NCBI GenBank assembly: GCA_001770355.1
Contig: MEQV01000279.1
Span: 1 to 42,326 of the forward strand
Length of the DNA: 42,326 bases
Source of the DNA: Betaproteobacteria bacterium RIFCSPLOWO2_02_FULL_62_17
Lineage (GTDB): Bacteria > Pseudomonadota > Gammaproteobacteria > Burkholderiales > SG8-39
Reading direction: 5' to 3'
Part shown: one piece after another, positions 16,835 to 24,298 of the stretch
Position numbering within the stretch: position 1 is the first letter of the stretch
Layout: each line of letters opens with the position of its first letter
Notes under the pieces: model-generated
The model's database searches: none
What the model was told of the DNA's origin: nothing
What the model saw: only the letters and a program-made list of their open reading frames with translations
Translations under genes and position numbers: made by a program

Positions 16835-17964
16835 GGCGCAATTTTGTCACTGAGCCGTTCTACAACACACGGGACCGCGTCGGGTCATGGGCTCCAACTA
16901 GAGTAATTTCGTATTCTGGAAGCAGAAATGCACTTGGACGGATTCTGCAAGAGGTTTCGCAAATAATCTTAGTAACCGATGAGGTCTTTCAGGAGGATGA
17001 GTTCGTATTAGCTCTAATGGCTAAGTTCAAAGCCAGAATCATGGCGAGTTTAAATATAGAACGTGAACCTCGCTTACTAGACGTGGAGAAAGCTACTATT
17101 GGTATAGCAAGCCCACACGATCTTGTTATCGCGATTGGTGGTGGGTCCGCAATAGACTATGCCAAAGTTCTCTCACTGAAATTGTCCAATATCGCGATTC
17201 CGCCCGATGAGAATACGAGAACCGGTATTCAGCCTATCATTGCCGTTCCAACAACTTGCGGCACCGGTTCGGAGACGTCACGACACGCTGTCATATACGA
17301 TCACCGCGGAAAGAAATTCGCAATTCGTCACTGGGACCTGTCTCCGGCGGTCGCGATCTTAGATACATATTTTTTGCAGACTGCGCCGACATACCTAATT
17401 GTGAAGACTGCTTTCGATGCTTTTGTGCACCACCTAGAAACCTTTTCACTTAAATGTGAGGCCAATCGCTTCACGCGATATATCGCTGTTTATTGGATGA
17501 ACACCATATTGCAGGCGGTTGAGCGCTTCATCACGCACGGGTACTCTGAAGGGTGCATTGCCAACTTGCAATTGGGTTCCGCCTATGGTGGTGTATCGCT
17601 TTCAAATAGTCGTACGGGGTTGATTCACACTCTTGGTGAGAGTATAGCCTCGCAGATTCCTGTGACCCATCCTGATTCGCTATTTCTTTTCTTTGAGCCG
17701 GTTTTCAGTACATATGGCGACTGGTTCGACGCTGAAATACGTGCGATGGGAGTAACGTCATTTACGTCACATGAAATTATCTGCAAATGGCAAGATAATT
17801 TTGCGCGCTGTGCCGCAAATGCACAAGCGGTGGATTGCTCGCTAGTGAATAGATATGAACTCGTTACAGCAGTTTGCAGTGACACAGTAATTTTCCGAGA
17901 GCACCCCGTTAGGCTAGATGGCGAGACTGTAACTCGTATAGTTGATAGTGCTTTGAAATACTAG
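16831..17964 (+). CDS. Iron-type (metal-dependent) alcohol dehydrogenase, copy 1
   Basis: This is an NAD(P)-dependent oxidoreductase of the iron-containing alcohol dehydrogenase superfamily, 377 residues. The nucleotide motif IAIGGGSAIDYAKVLSL and the loop VPTTCGTGSE are present. All four metal ligands are in place with family spacing: D196 and H200 (AFDAFVHH), H266 (GLIHTLGE) and H280 (VTHPDS). Relatives include phosphonoacetaldehyde reductase (PhpC) and KdnB, which oxidises C8 of Kdo in Shewanella. The substrate here is unknown. Codon use is AT-rich compared with flanking genes. The ATGA overlap couples it to the preceding fusion gene. Confidence 0.88.
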   Translation: MRRNFVTEPFYNTRDRVGSWAPTRVISYSGSRNALGRILQEVSQIILVTDEVFQEDEFVLALMAKFKARIMASLNIEREPRLLDVEKATIGIASPHDLVIAIGGGSAIDYAKVLSLKLSNIAIPPDENTRTGIQPIIAVPTTCGTGSETSRHAVIYDHRGKKFAIRHWDLSPAVAILDTYFLQTAPTYLIVKTAFDAFVHHLETFSLKCEANRFTRYIAVYWMNTILQAVERFITHGYSEGCIANLQLGSAYGGVSLSNSRTGLIHTLGESIASQIPVTHPDSLFLFFEPVFSTYGDWFDAEIRAMGVTSFTSHEIICKWQDNFARCAANAQAVDCSLVNRYELVTAVCSDTVIFREHPVRLDGETVTRIVDSALKY

Positions 17965-17983
17965 AGACGGCAGGACTTCCAAA

Positions 17984-19111
17984 ATGAATAGCATTCTTCA
18001 CATTCCCACGCAGCTCGATTTTGGGATCGGATCTATCGCCAGATTTCGGTTACCCGCTGGACCCGTGCTCGTGCTCACTGGTAATTCACTAGACGATGAG
18101 ACGAGGGAATACGTAGTAAAGAGCTTGGCTACCGACAAGACTGACTTGATCCTGTTGAGAAAGCCGCGTGGAGAGCCATTTTCTGCGCAAATCGATTGCG
18201 TCTTCTCTGATCTTCCGCGTGAACTAGTTGCTGTTGTTGGTGTTGGTGGTGGGAGTGTCTTAGATTTTGCCAAGGCTGTGGCGATACTCGCTGGTTCTGG
18301 CGGCAAGATAATGGACTATGAGTTTGGAGCTCGCAAGATTGGAACTGTCCTTCCATTATATTTGGCACCTACCACCTGCGGTAGTGGTAGTGAGGTAACA
18401 CCATACTGTGTAATTAACAATAGTGAAACGGGACGAAAATCCACACTTAATCATCCAGCGCTTCGTCCTGTTCAGGCCGCAGTGGATCCTGAGTTTCTGC
18501 GCCATCTGCCAGGTCCAGTGCGCTTGTCCACTGGGCTTGATGCGTTTACTCATTGTCTAGAGGCCGTCCTTACGCGCGCCGAAACAAGGCTTATAAGACC
18601 GATAGCGGAAGCGGGGCTAGCTCTGGGATGGCAAAGGATTCCTCAGGCAACGCACCCCGAACAGAGCTCCGAGGCCTTAGTGGAAATGGCTCAATTATCG
18701 CTATATGGCGGAATTAGCATTGCGCACAGTCGTACCGGCTTAATCCATACGATGTCTGTTGCTTTTGCAGAGTTTTGCGATTTACCCCATGGCTTGCTTA
18801 ATGCGCGCCTTCTCCCATATGCATTGGCACACAACCTTTCTGGTTATGACGGATTGCTAAGAGCATTAGTTCAGCGCTTTAGTGGCAAGACAATAGACTC
18901 GGACGCAGATGCATTGAGGACGTTAACAGGCTGGCTTGCAAGCCTAATAGGAGCGGAGCCGCCCGCCCCAGGCCGGGAAATTCGCAAGCGGCTCAATGCG
19001 ATTGTACGGCGAATGCTCCAAGACAACGGGTTGCCGGGAGTGAGTCACGGAATAATCGACCATAAATCCTTGACATCCCTTATTGAGAGTGTTGCAGATG
19101 CGTCTAGATAA
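17984..19111 (+). CDS. Iron-type (metal-dependent) alcohol dehydrogenase, copy 2
   Basis: This is a second member of the same superfamily, 375 residues, not a recent duplicate of copy 1. It has GVGGGSVLDFAKAVAI, APTTCGSGSEVTP and the four ligands D186, H190 (GLDAFTHC), H255 (GLIHTMS) and H269 (LPHGLLNA). The retained PHG context is closer to classic family members than copy 1 (THPD). It overlaps the following decarboxylase subunit by 14 bases, so the oxidoreductase and the decarboxylase probably act in sequence, for example with the decarboxylase making an aldehyde that the dehydrogenase reduces. That coupling is inference. Confidence 0.88.
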   Translation: MNSILHIPTQLDFGIGSIARFRLPAGPVLVLTGNSLDDETREYVVKSLATDKTDLILLRKPRGEPFSAQIDCVFSDLPRELVAVVGVGGGSVLDFAKAVAILAGSGGKIMDYEFGARKIGTVLPLYLAPTTCGSGSEVTPYCVINNSETGRKSTLNHPALRPVQAAVDPEFLRHLPGPVRLSTGLDAFTHCLEAVLTRAETRLIRPIAEAGLALGWQRIPQATHPEQSSEALVEMAQLSLYGGISIAHSRTGLIHTMSVAFAEFCDLPHGLLNARLLPYALAHNLSGYDGLLRALVQRFSGKTIDSDADALRTLTGWLASLIGAEPPAPGREIRKRLNAIVRRMLQDNGLPGVSHGIIDHKSLTSLIESVADASR

Positions 19112-19610
19112 CCTGGGAAGGGAGCTTTTTGATCAACGGGCTAAGGCAGTGGAGTTTGCTGCTTTATTAGAACACCATTGTGATTGGATAACTTGTGTTC
19201 CTGACAGCATATTTAAGCGTGTACTGCCTGCACTTAAAGAGTGGCACTACGCGCCACGCGAAAATCATGCAGTTGCGATGGCTTTTGGCGTACGACTGGC
19301 GGGACGACGTCCTGCTGTCTTGATTCAGAACAGTGGGCTTGGCGTATGTCTGGATGCTTTGCTAGGAACCTTTATCCTCTATAAACAAGGATTGTTATTA
19401 GTGATTTCTCATCGCGGAGTTTTGAGTTGGGAAGAATCCCAGCATCATGATTGGGGAAGGATAACTACATCTTTGCTTTCATCGGTTGGTATTCCACAGA
19501 TTTCTTTTGACTCTGATGGTTTGACCGGACTTGTACGCGCGATCACGATGGCACAGGAGGACAACCAAGTTGTAGCGTTAGTCATTCAACGAGGCAACTT
19601 AGATGAATAG
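19098..19610 (+). CDS. ThDP-dependent decarboxylase, small (pyrimidine-binding) subunit
   Basis: This is the PYR domain of a split thiamine-diphosphate enzyme, 170 residues. It resembles the alpha subunit of sulfopyruvate decarboxylase and the N-terminal half of phosphonopyruvate decarboxylase. PRENHAVAMAFGVRLAGRRP holds the ThDP-activating glutamate (E55), followed by AVLIQNSGLGVCLDALLG. An acidic VPDSIF segment near the N-terminus matches the family (GVPDS). The ATG at 19098 lies inside the upstream gene; a TTG at 19083 is possible. It overlaps the partner subunit by eight bases. Phosphonopyruvate is unlikely as substrate unless a PEP mutase exists elsewhere, since none is in this window. 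Confidence 0.85.
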   Translation: MRLDNLGRELFDQRAKAVEFAALLEHHCDWITCVPDSIFKRVLPALKEWHYAPRENHAVAMAFGVRLAGRRPAVLIQNSGLGVCLDALLGTFILYKQGLLLVISHRGVLSWEESQHHDWGRITTSLLSSVGIPQISFDSDGLTGLVRAITMAQEDNQVVALVIQRGNLDE

Positions 19611-20070
19611 ACGACCCACCGTGATCAAGAATATCCTTGACCAACATCCAGATGCATTTGTTGTCCTTAGTAATGGTCTAACTTCGCGTGAAGCGTCGCA
19701 TTTCTTTCGTCAGCAGCGCTGCCTCTATATGTTGCATGCAATGGGAGAATCGCTGGCAGTAGGTGTGGGATTGGCGAAAGCGTTGCCGCGACTTCAGGTC
19801 GTCGTAATCGAGGGCGATTACAATGCCCTGATGGGATTAGCGGCTTGGAGCTTGATGCCACTGTCGAATCTACGGTACTACGTCCTTGATAATCGCAGTT
19901 CCGAAACAACTGGCGGTCAGTCGGTGCCGCGCTTGCCATTCGTGCCAGCATGGTGCTCTGTCGTGCAGATGGCGTCTGGAAGATCAGATGCGCCTAATCC
20001 ACCGCCTCCAAGGGACATTTGGCACGAGTGTAGAGCTTGGTTGGTTTCCAACCGGTACTTGCAGGAGTAA
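19603..20070 (+). CDS. ThDP-dependent decarboxylase, large (pyrophosphate-binding) subunit
   Basis: This is the PP domain of the same split enzyme, 155 residues. The ThDP/Mg motif is altered to GDY at 71-73 (usual GDG), with the partner asparagine N97 at the proper distance (YVLDNRSSETTGGQ). ETTGGQ matches the ESTGGQ stretch of phosphonopyruvate and sulfopyruvate decarboxylases. MLHAMGESLAVGVGLAKALP corresponds to the glycine-rich helix before the motif. The tail after residue 110 is short. The two-subunit form is like ComDE of methanogens but lies in a bacterial glycan locus. Confidence 0.85.
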   Translation: MNRRPTVIKNILDQHPDAFVVLSNGLTSREASHFFRQQRCLYMLHAMGESLAVGVGLAKALPRLQVVVIEGDYNALMGLAAWSLMPLSNLRYYVLDNRSSETTGGQSVPRLPFVPAWCSVVQMASGRSDAPNPPPPRDIWHECRAWLVSNRYLQE

Positions 20071-20078
20071 CTATAATT

Positions 20079-21146
20079 ATGATCCGGACAATTCTTCCGA
20101 CTGCAACAGGTGCCATAGAAATTGGCGATGCTCTACCAACTTATCTAATTGCAGAAATCGGTCTAAACCATACCGGTAATGAAGAGTTAGCGCGGACGAT
20201 GATCTATCAAGCAGCGCTTAGCGGGGCTAGCTTCGTCAAGTTCCAGAAACGTTCCCCCGTAGATCTTGCTACCGCTAATTTCCTTGATGCGCCATTCGCA
20301 AAATGTCCAGTATTAGGTCGTACCCAACGTGAGGTGCGCCATCGCTTGGAATTGTCACTGGAGGCATATCAGCGCCTAAGGTGTTATGCAGAAAGTTTGG
20401 GGCTAATCTTCTTTGCGTCGGCTTTTGACATACCGAGTCTCGACTTCCTTCTGCAGGCTGATGTGAAGATCGTAAAGATTGCTAGCCATAGTCTTACCAA
20501 TGGGCCGCTATTACGGAGACTAGCGCAATTAAGGCTACCGGTAATTGCCAGCGTTGGCGGCAGCACCAGTCACGAACAAGATATGGCGCTCGGCATACTA
20601 CGAGATAATCCCGTTGTACTGTTGCACTGTGTAAGTGCATACCCAACGCCTGATCATATGGTAGCGCTCGATACTATCGCGGCGTTAAGGGAAAGATATA
20701 AAATCCCGGTGGGCTTTTCTAGTCACGAGGTAGGAATAGATATCTCGGTCGCCGCATCAGTACTCGGAGCTTGCATGATTGAACGTCACTTTACGCTCAA
20801 TCGTGCGATGATTGGGTTGGATCAATCGATTAGCCTCGAACCAGCCGAATTCGCAGAAATGGCAATTAAAGTTCGGCGGCTACAAGCTGCGCGCGGCGTT
20901 TCCAAAGGTCTGCAAGATGGGGAAAAAGCGGCTAAGTACGCATATCATGTTGCGGTGTGTGCAAATCAACCAATTAGAGCGGGCACCGTCATAGCAGCGG
21001 AAATGCTGGTATGCAAACAACCATTGATTGATCCCATGCGATATTTTACCGGTCTTGAAGTTGAATCTGTCATAGGCTTGACCGCGAAGATCGATTTGGT
21101 GGGTGATACCGCAATTCCGCGAGATTCAGTTAGCGCATACAGATGA
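20079..21146 (+). CDS. NeuB-family nonulosonate synthase with SAF domain
   Basis: The protein has 355 residues. Family enzymes condense PEP with a six-carbon amino sugar to give a nine-carbon 2-keto acid. The barrel begins with YLIAEIGLNHTGN. SASFVKFQKR-like SFVKFQKRSP, HCVSAYPTP and GFSSHEVG are active-site stretches, and H236 is in IERHFTL. The next segment is NRAMIGLDQSISLEP, where pseudaminic synthases usually read GGVDSAFSLEP and sialic synthases GPDHKASLEP, so the substrate may differ. The C-terminal SAF (antifreeze-like) domain is present (ANQPIRAGTVIAAEMLVCKQ). ATG 20079 was chosen for its GCAGGAG site, nine bases after the upstream stop. Confidence 0.88.
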   Translation: MIRTILPTATGAIEIGDALPTYLIAEIGLNHTGNEELARTMIYQAALSGASFVKFQKRSPVDLATANFLDAPFAKCPVLGRTQREVRHRLELSLEAYQRLRCYAESLGLIFFASAFDIPSLDFLLQADVKIVKIASHSLTNGPLLRRLAQLRLPVIASVGGSTSHEQDMALGILRDNPVVLLHCVSAYPTPDHMVALDTIAALRERYKIPVGFSSHEVGIDISVAASVLGACMIERHFTLNRAMIGLDQSISLEPAEFAEMAIKVRRLQAARGVSKGLQDGEKAAKYAYHVAVCANQPIRAGTVIAAEMLVCKQPLIDPMRYFTGLEVESVIGLTAKIDLVGDTAIPRDSVSAYR

Positions 21147-21153
21147 AATCTCG

Positions 21154-22416
21154 ATGAAAGAATTGGCAATTCTTTTTGTTGGTGGAGGTATTGAAACGCT
21201 TCCTGGTATTCGACTTGCAAAGTCGTTTGGGCTTCATGTTCTAGTTTCCGATCGCAGACCAGATGCACCATGTATGGTGGAGGCTGACGCCGCGCTGATC
21301 GCTAATACCTACGATGTTGACGAAAGCATTGCTGTTGCGAAGCGTTATCACCGTGAAGTCCGACCAATTAACGGGGTAATGTGCATGGCAACGGATGTTC
21401 CATTGACTGTGGCGAGCATTGCGGCGGAACTTGGTCTTCCTGGAATCTCTGTCGATTCGGCCCGATTGGTCAGCGACAAGCTTCTGATGAAGGACCACTT
21501 AGTGGCAGCCGGTCTTCCGGTGCCTTGGTATGCGGCCGTTCGGAGCCTAGGGGAGCTGAGACAGATTGTCTCTGACCGCGGGTATCCGTTGGTGCTCAAA
21601 CCTGTCGATAGCCGTGGTGCGCGTGGAGTGCTGCGTCTCTTGGAAGGCATAGATTTAGATTGGGCTTTCTTCACCTCTAAGTCTTTCTCGCCCACTGAGC
21701 GAGTGATGGTGGAGGAGTTCTTGGGCGGACCGCAGATCAGCACGGAGTCCATAGCAGTTCAGGGCGAGGTATTTACCTTGGGGTTTTCCGACCGTAACTA
21801 CGAGTTTCTAGATCGCTACGCCCCCAATATTATCGAGAACGGTGGGGATCTGCCAAGCGTCTTACTGGCCGCAGACCAGAAAAGCATTTGTGACACATTG
21901 CATGATGCTGCAAGGAGCTTTGCAATTGTAAATGGTGTCGTTAAGGGGGATATGGTTCTCTCCGATGGAAAGCCCTTCATTATCGAGGTTGCGTTGCGCC
22001 CATCGGGTGGATATTTCTGTTCACATCAAATTCCCTTGAACACTGGTGTCGATTTGGTTGCTAAGGCGATTCGTCTAGCCCTCGGGCAGCCCATTGATCC
22101 AATAGAATTACGTCCTAGGTGTAATCGTGCGGTTTGCCAACGCTATTTCTTTCCAGAGCCAGGCTGGGTCGATGCGATTTATGTTCCTAATTGGATATCG
22201 CAAGATTCAGATATCGCTCTTTTCGAGTTAAGGGTGAGTCCGGGGGATGTGGTTCCAAAGCCAATAAGCCATCCCGCAAGAGCCGGGGTCGTAATTGCGA
22301 CTGGCAAAGACAGAGCGGATGCAAAGGAACGAGCGGAGCGCGCCATTCGTGAAACCGTGATTACTACTAGTTCAGATTCGATATCGAGTTCCTCAATCTC
22401 TTTGACCGCGAACTAG
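21154..22416 (+). CDS. ATP-grasp ligase
   Basis: This is a 420-residue ATP-grasp enzyme of the carboxylate-amine ligase type. The N-terminal Rossmann-like domain has LFVGGGIETLPGIRLAKSFG. The central A-domain has ARLVSDKLLMKDHLVAAGLP and YPLVLKPVDSRGARGV. VMVEEFLGGPQISTESIAVQ and FIIEVALRPSGGYF supply the metal-binding Glu and Arg residues. Such enzymes join a carboxylate to an amine via an acyl phosphate. Next to nonulosonate genes it could add an acyl or aminoacyl group to a sugar amine; this is inference. The ATG at 21154, seven bases after the synthase stop, matches the start of the conserved fold. Confidence 0.82.
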   Translation: MKELAILFVGGGIETLPGIRLAKSFGLHVLVSDRRPDAPCMVEADAALIANTYDVDESIAVAKRYHREVRPINGVMCMATDVPLTVASIAAELGLPGISVDSARLVSDKLLMKDHLVAAGLPVPWYAAVRSLGELRQIVSDRGYPLVLKPVDSRGARGVLRLLEGIDLDWAFFTSKSFSPTERVMVEEFLGGPQISTESIAVQGEVFTLGFSDRNYEFLDRYAPNIIENGGDLPSVLLAADQKSICDTLHDAARSFAIVNGVVKGDMVLSDGKPFIIEVALRPSGGYFCSHQIPLNTGVDLVAKAIRLALGQPIDPIELRPRCNRAVCQRYFFPEPGWVDAIYVPNWISQDSDIALFELRVSPGDVVPKPISHPARAGVVIATGKDRADAKERAERAIRETVITTSSDSISSSSISLTAN

Positions 22417-22432
22417 AGAAGCAGCTCCACGA

Positions 22433-23284
22433 ATGGTCAAGTTTATCGCCGAGGTATCTAGTAATCACCATCGCGAGTTTCTTCGGGCACTCGCATTTGT
22501 CGATGCGGCCGCTCGTTCTGGGTGCGATGCCGTGAAGTTCCAGCTCTTCAAGATCGACCAATTGTTTTCCCCAGAAATCCTTGCGCGATCAGAGAAGCAC
22601 CGTAAACGCAAGGAATGGGAATTACCTTTGGAGTTTGTACCCAAACTGGCGCAACGGTGCCGCGAGTTGGGAATTGAATTCTCCTGCACACCATTCTATT
22701 TAAACGCAGTTTCGGAACTTGAACTCCACGTAGCATTTTTTAAGATCGCCTCCTATGAATTGCTCTGGGACGGGCTGCTGGCTGCGTGCGCGAGAACCGG
22801 GAAGCCAGTAATTCTCTCGACCGGTATGGCAACTATTGACGAGATTAAACACGCTGTTGAAGTGCTTCATATGCACGGATGCAGCGCTCCGACACTTCTT
22901 CACACTGTTTCGGCCTATCCTGCGCCTTGTGCTGAAGCTAACCTTGCTGCAATTGAGACTATTCGTCAGGTGACAGGTTGCGAGGCAGGTTGGTCCGATC
23001 ACACGGTGGAGCCCGCCGTGATCCACCGGGCGATTCATCGATGGGGCGCGAAGGTAATTGAATTTCATCTCGATCTGGATGGAAAAGGTGAAGAGTTTGA
23101 CGCGGGACACTGTTGGCTGCCAGATCAGATCGCCGCCGTAATTCAGGATGTGAAGAAGGGTTTTGAAGCAGACGGTAATGGCATCAAGGAACCCGTTTCC
23201 TCTGAGCTGTCTGATCGAATGTGGCGCGCGGACCCATCCGACGGGTTGCGGCCGCTGAAGGAGATTCGCGAGCAGTGGAATTGA
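22433..23284 (+). CDS. Second NeuB-family synthase, without SAF domain
   Basis: The protein has 283 residues. FIAEVSSNHHREFLRALAFV, SGCDAVKFQLFKIDQLFSPE, KIASYELLWDGLL and VILSTGMATIDEIKHAVEVL are NeuB barrel motifs. The catalytic segment reads IEFHLDLDGKGEEFDAGHCW, a variant seen in the SAF-less NeuB subgroup, and the end DRMWRADPSDGLRPLKEIRE is intact, so this is a natural short form and not a truncation. SAF domains reach the partner active site in the dimer, so this form must bind substrate differently. With PseG-like and pseB/C genes nearby, it is the other candidate for pseudaminic or legionaminic synthase. Confidence 0.87.
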   Translation: MVKFIAEVSSNHHREFLRALAFVDAAARSGCDAVKFQLFKIDQLFSPEILARSEKHRKRKEWELPLEFVPKLAQRCRELGIEFSCTPFYLNAVSELELHVAFFKIASYELLWDGLLAACARTGKPVILSTGMATIDEIKHAVEVLHMHGCSAPTLLHTVSAYPAPCAEANLAAIETIRQVTGCEAGWSDHTVEPAVIHRAIHRWGAKVIEFHLDLDGKGEEFDAGHCWLPDQIAAVIQDVKKGFEADGNGIKEPVSSELSDRMWRADPSDGLRPLKEIREQWN

Positions 23285-23309
23285 TCGAATTGGGGTATAG
23301 CGATCTTGC

Positions 23310-24296
23310 ATGAATGCCCTGATTGTCTGCCATGCGGGCGCGGGGTTGGGTCTTGGGCATTTGACGCGGTCCCTTGTCGTAGCTCGTGCCTTACGTCAAG
23401 ACCTTGGCGCCCATGCACACCTTCTGATTCAGGGAGATCCGGTTCAGCGCGCCGATCTGGGTGAGTTTGAGCATCATTTTCTGGGAGTTGCGGAAAATCT
23501 GCTCTATGCAATCCGGCAGCAGGTCCAGCACGTCGATGCCCAAGTCGTGATTCTTGATTTGCATCCTCGCCTGGTGCCAGCGGATATCGGCGGGCTCTTG
23601 GAGGATTTGAGGCACGGTAAGTGCAAAGTCATCAGCGTAGATGGCCTCGTGAATCATCGCAGCAAATTGGATTTGGTCTTTATCCCGTCGTTTTGTTTTT
23701 CCCCACCGGAAGGCTTGATCGGGGCGGCGCCGATTCTGTCTGGATGGGACTGCTTTCTGCTGAATGTGAAGCGACCGCCGATGGAATGGCGACCCGGTGG
23801 GCGAGTTCTCGCCTTGACCGGGGGCAGCGATGCAACTGGCTTAGGCAAGACATTACCAACGCTACTGGACGAGGCGCTTCCCAGCGACACCGAGCTGCAC
23901 TGGGTTACGGGGCCTTTTGCACAAGGGCCGGTTTGGCCTGTTTTCCCTCGGCTGCGGATATCCAATCATCAATCCCCCTCTGATCTGAATGACCTGATGG
24001 CAGACGCCAACTATGCGGTCACAATTTATGGCGTAAGCTTTTTCGAATTGCTTCATTACGGCGTGCCGACTGTCGTGTTCTCGCCATACGATGGTAAAGA
24101 CGATGCAGAGCTGGCCATAATTGCGGCGCTGCGTGTTGCACTCGTGGCGACGGGTGAAACGGACGCCGTTGGCAAACTGAACAAATTGATGGCAGATCAT
24201 GAGTTGGCTGCCTCCCTGTCACGGCGCGCGAGACAGAGAATGTCGGTTCTGGGTAGGCGGAAATTCACGCAGGCGGTGGCGGAATTGTTACGCTAG
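23310..24296 (+). CDS. PseG-like nucleotide-sugar hydrolase / GT-B family protein
   Basis: This is a 328-residue GT-B fold protein. GLGLGHLTRSLVVARALRQD corresponds to the GxGHxxR motif of PseG and MurG. VLALTGGSDATGLGKTLPTL and VTIYGVSFFELLHYGVPTVV hold the glycine-rich and UDP-binding parts. In the pathway PseG removes UDP from UDP-2,4-diacetamido-2,4,6-trideoxy-L-altrose before the PEP condensation. Position between two locus genes, 25 bases after NeuB copy 2, supports that role. A glycosyltransferase role cannot be excluded. Confidence 0.75.
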   Translation: MNALIVCHAGAGLGLGHLTRSLVVARALRQDLGAHAHLLIQGDPVQRADLGEFEHHFLGVAENLLYAIRQQVQHVDAQVVILDLHPRLVPADIGGLLEDLRHGKCKVISVDGLVNHRSKLDLVFIPSFCFSPPEGLIGAAPILSGWDCFLLNVKRPPMEWRPGGRVLALTGGSDATGLGKTLPTLLDEALPSDTELHWVTGPFAQGPVWPVFPRLRISNHQSPSDLNDLMADANYAVTIYGVSFFELLHYGVPTVVFSPYDGKDDAELAIIAALRVALVATGETDAVGKLNKLMADHELAASLSRRARQRMSVLGRRKFTQAVAELLR

Positions 24297-24298
24297 TC

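Noticed and set aside
16831..20070. Phosphonate biosynthesis (phosphonopyruvate decarboxylase plus PhpC-type reductase)
   Set aside because: No PEP mutase or phosphonate cytidylyltransferase is visible, and the decarboxylase motif differs. Kept only as an alternative.
22433..23284. Truncated NeuB pseudogene
   Set aside because: The chain ends with a conserved DRMWRADPSDGLRPL tail seen in SAF-less family members, so the short length appears natural.
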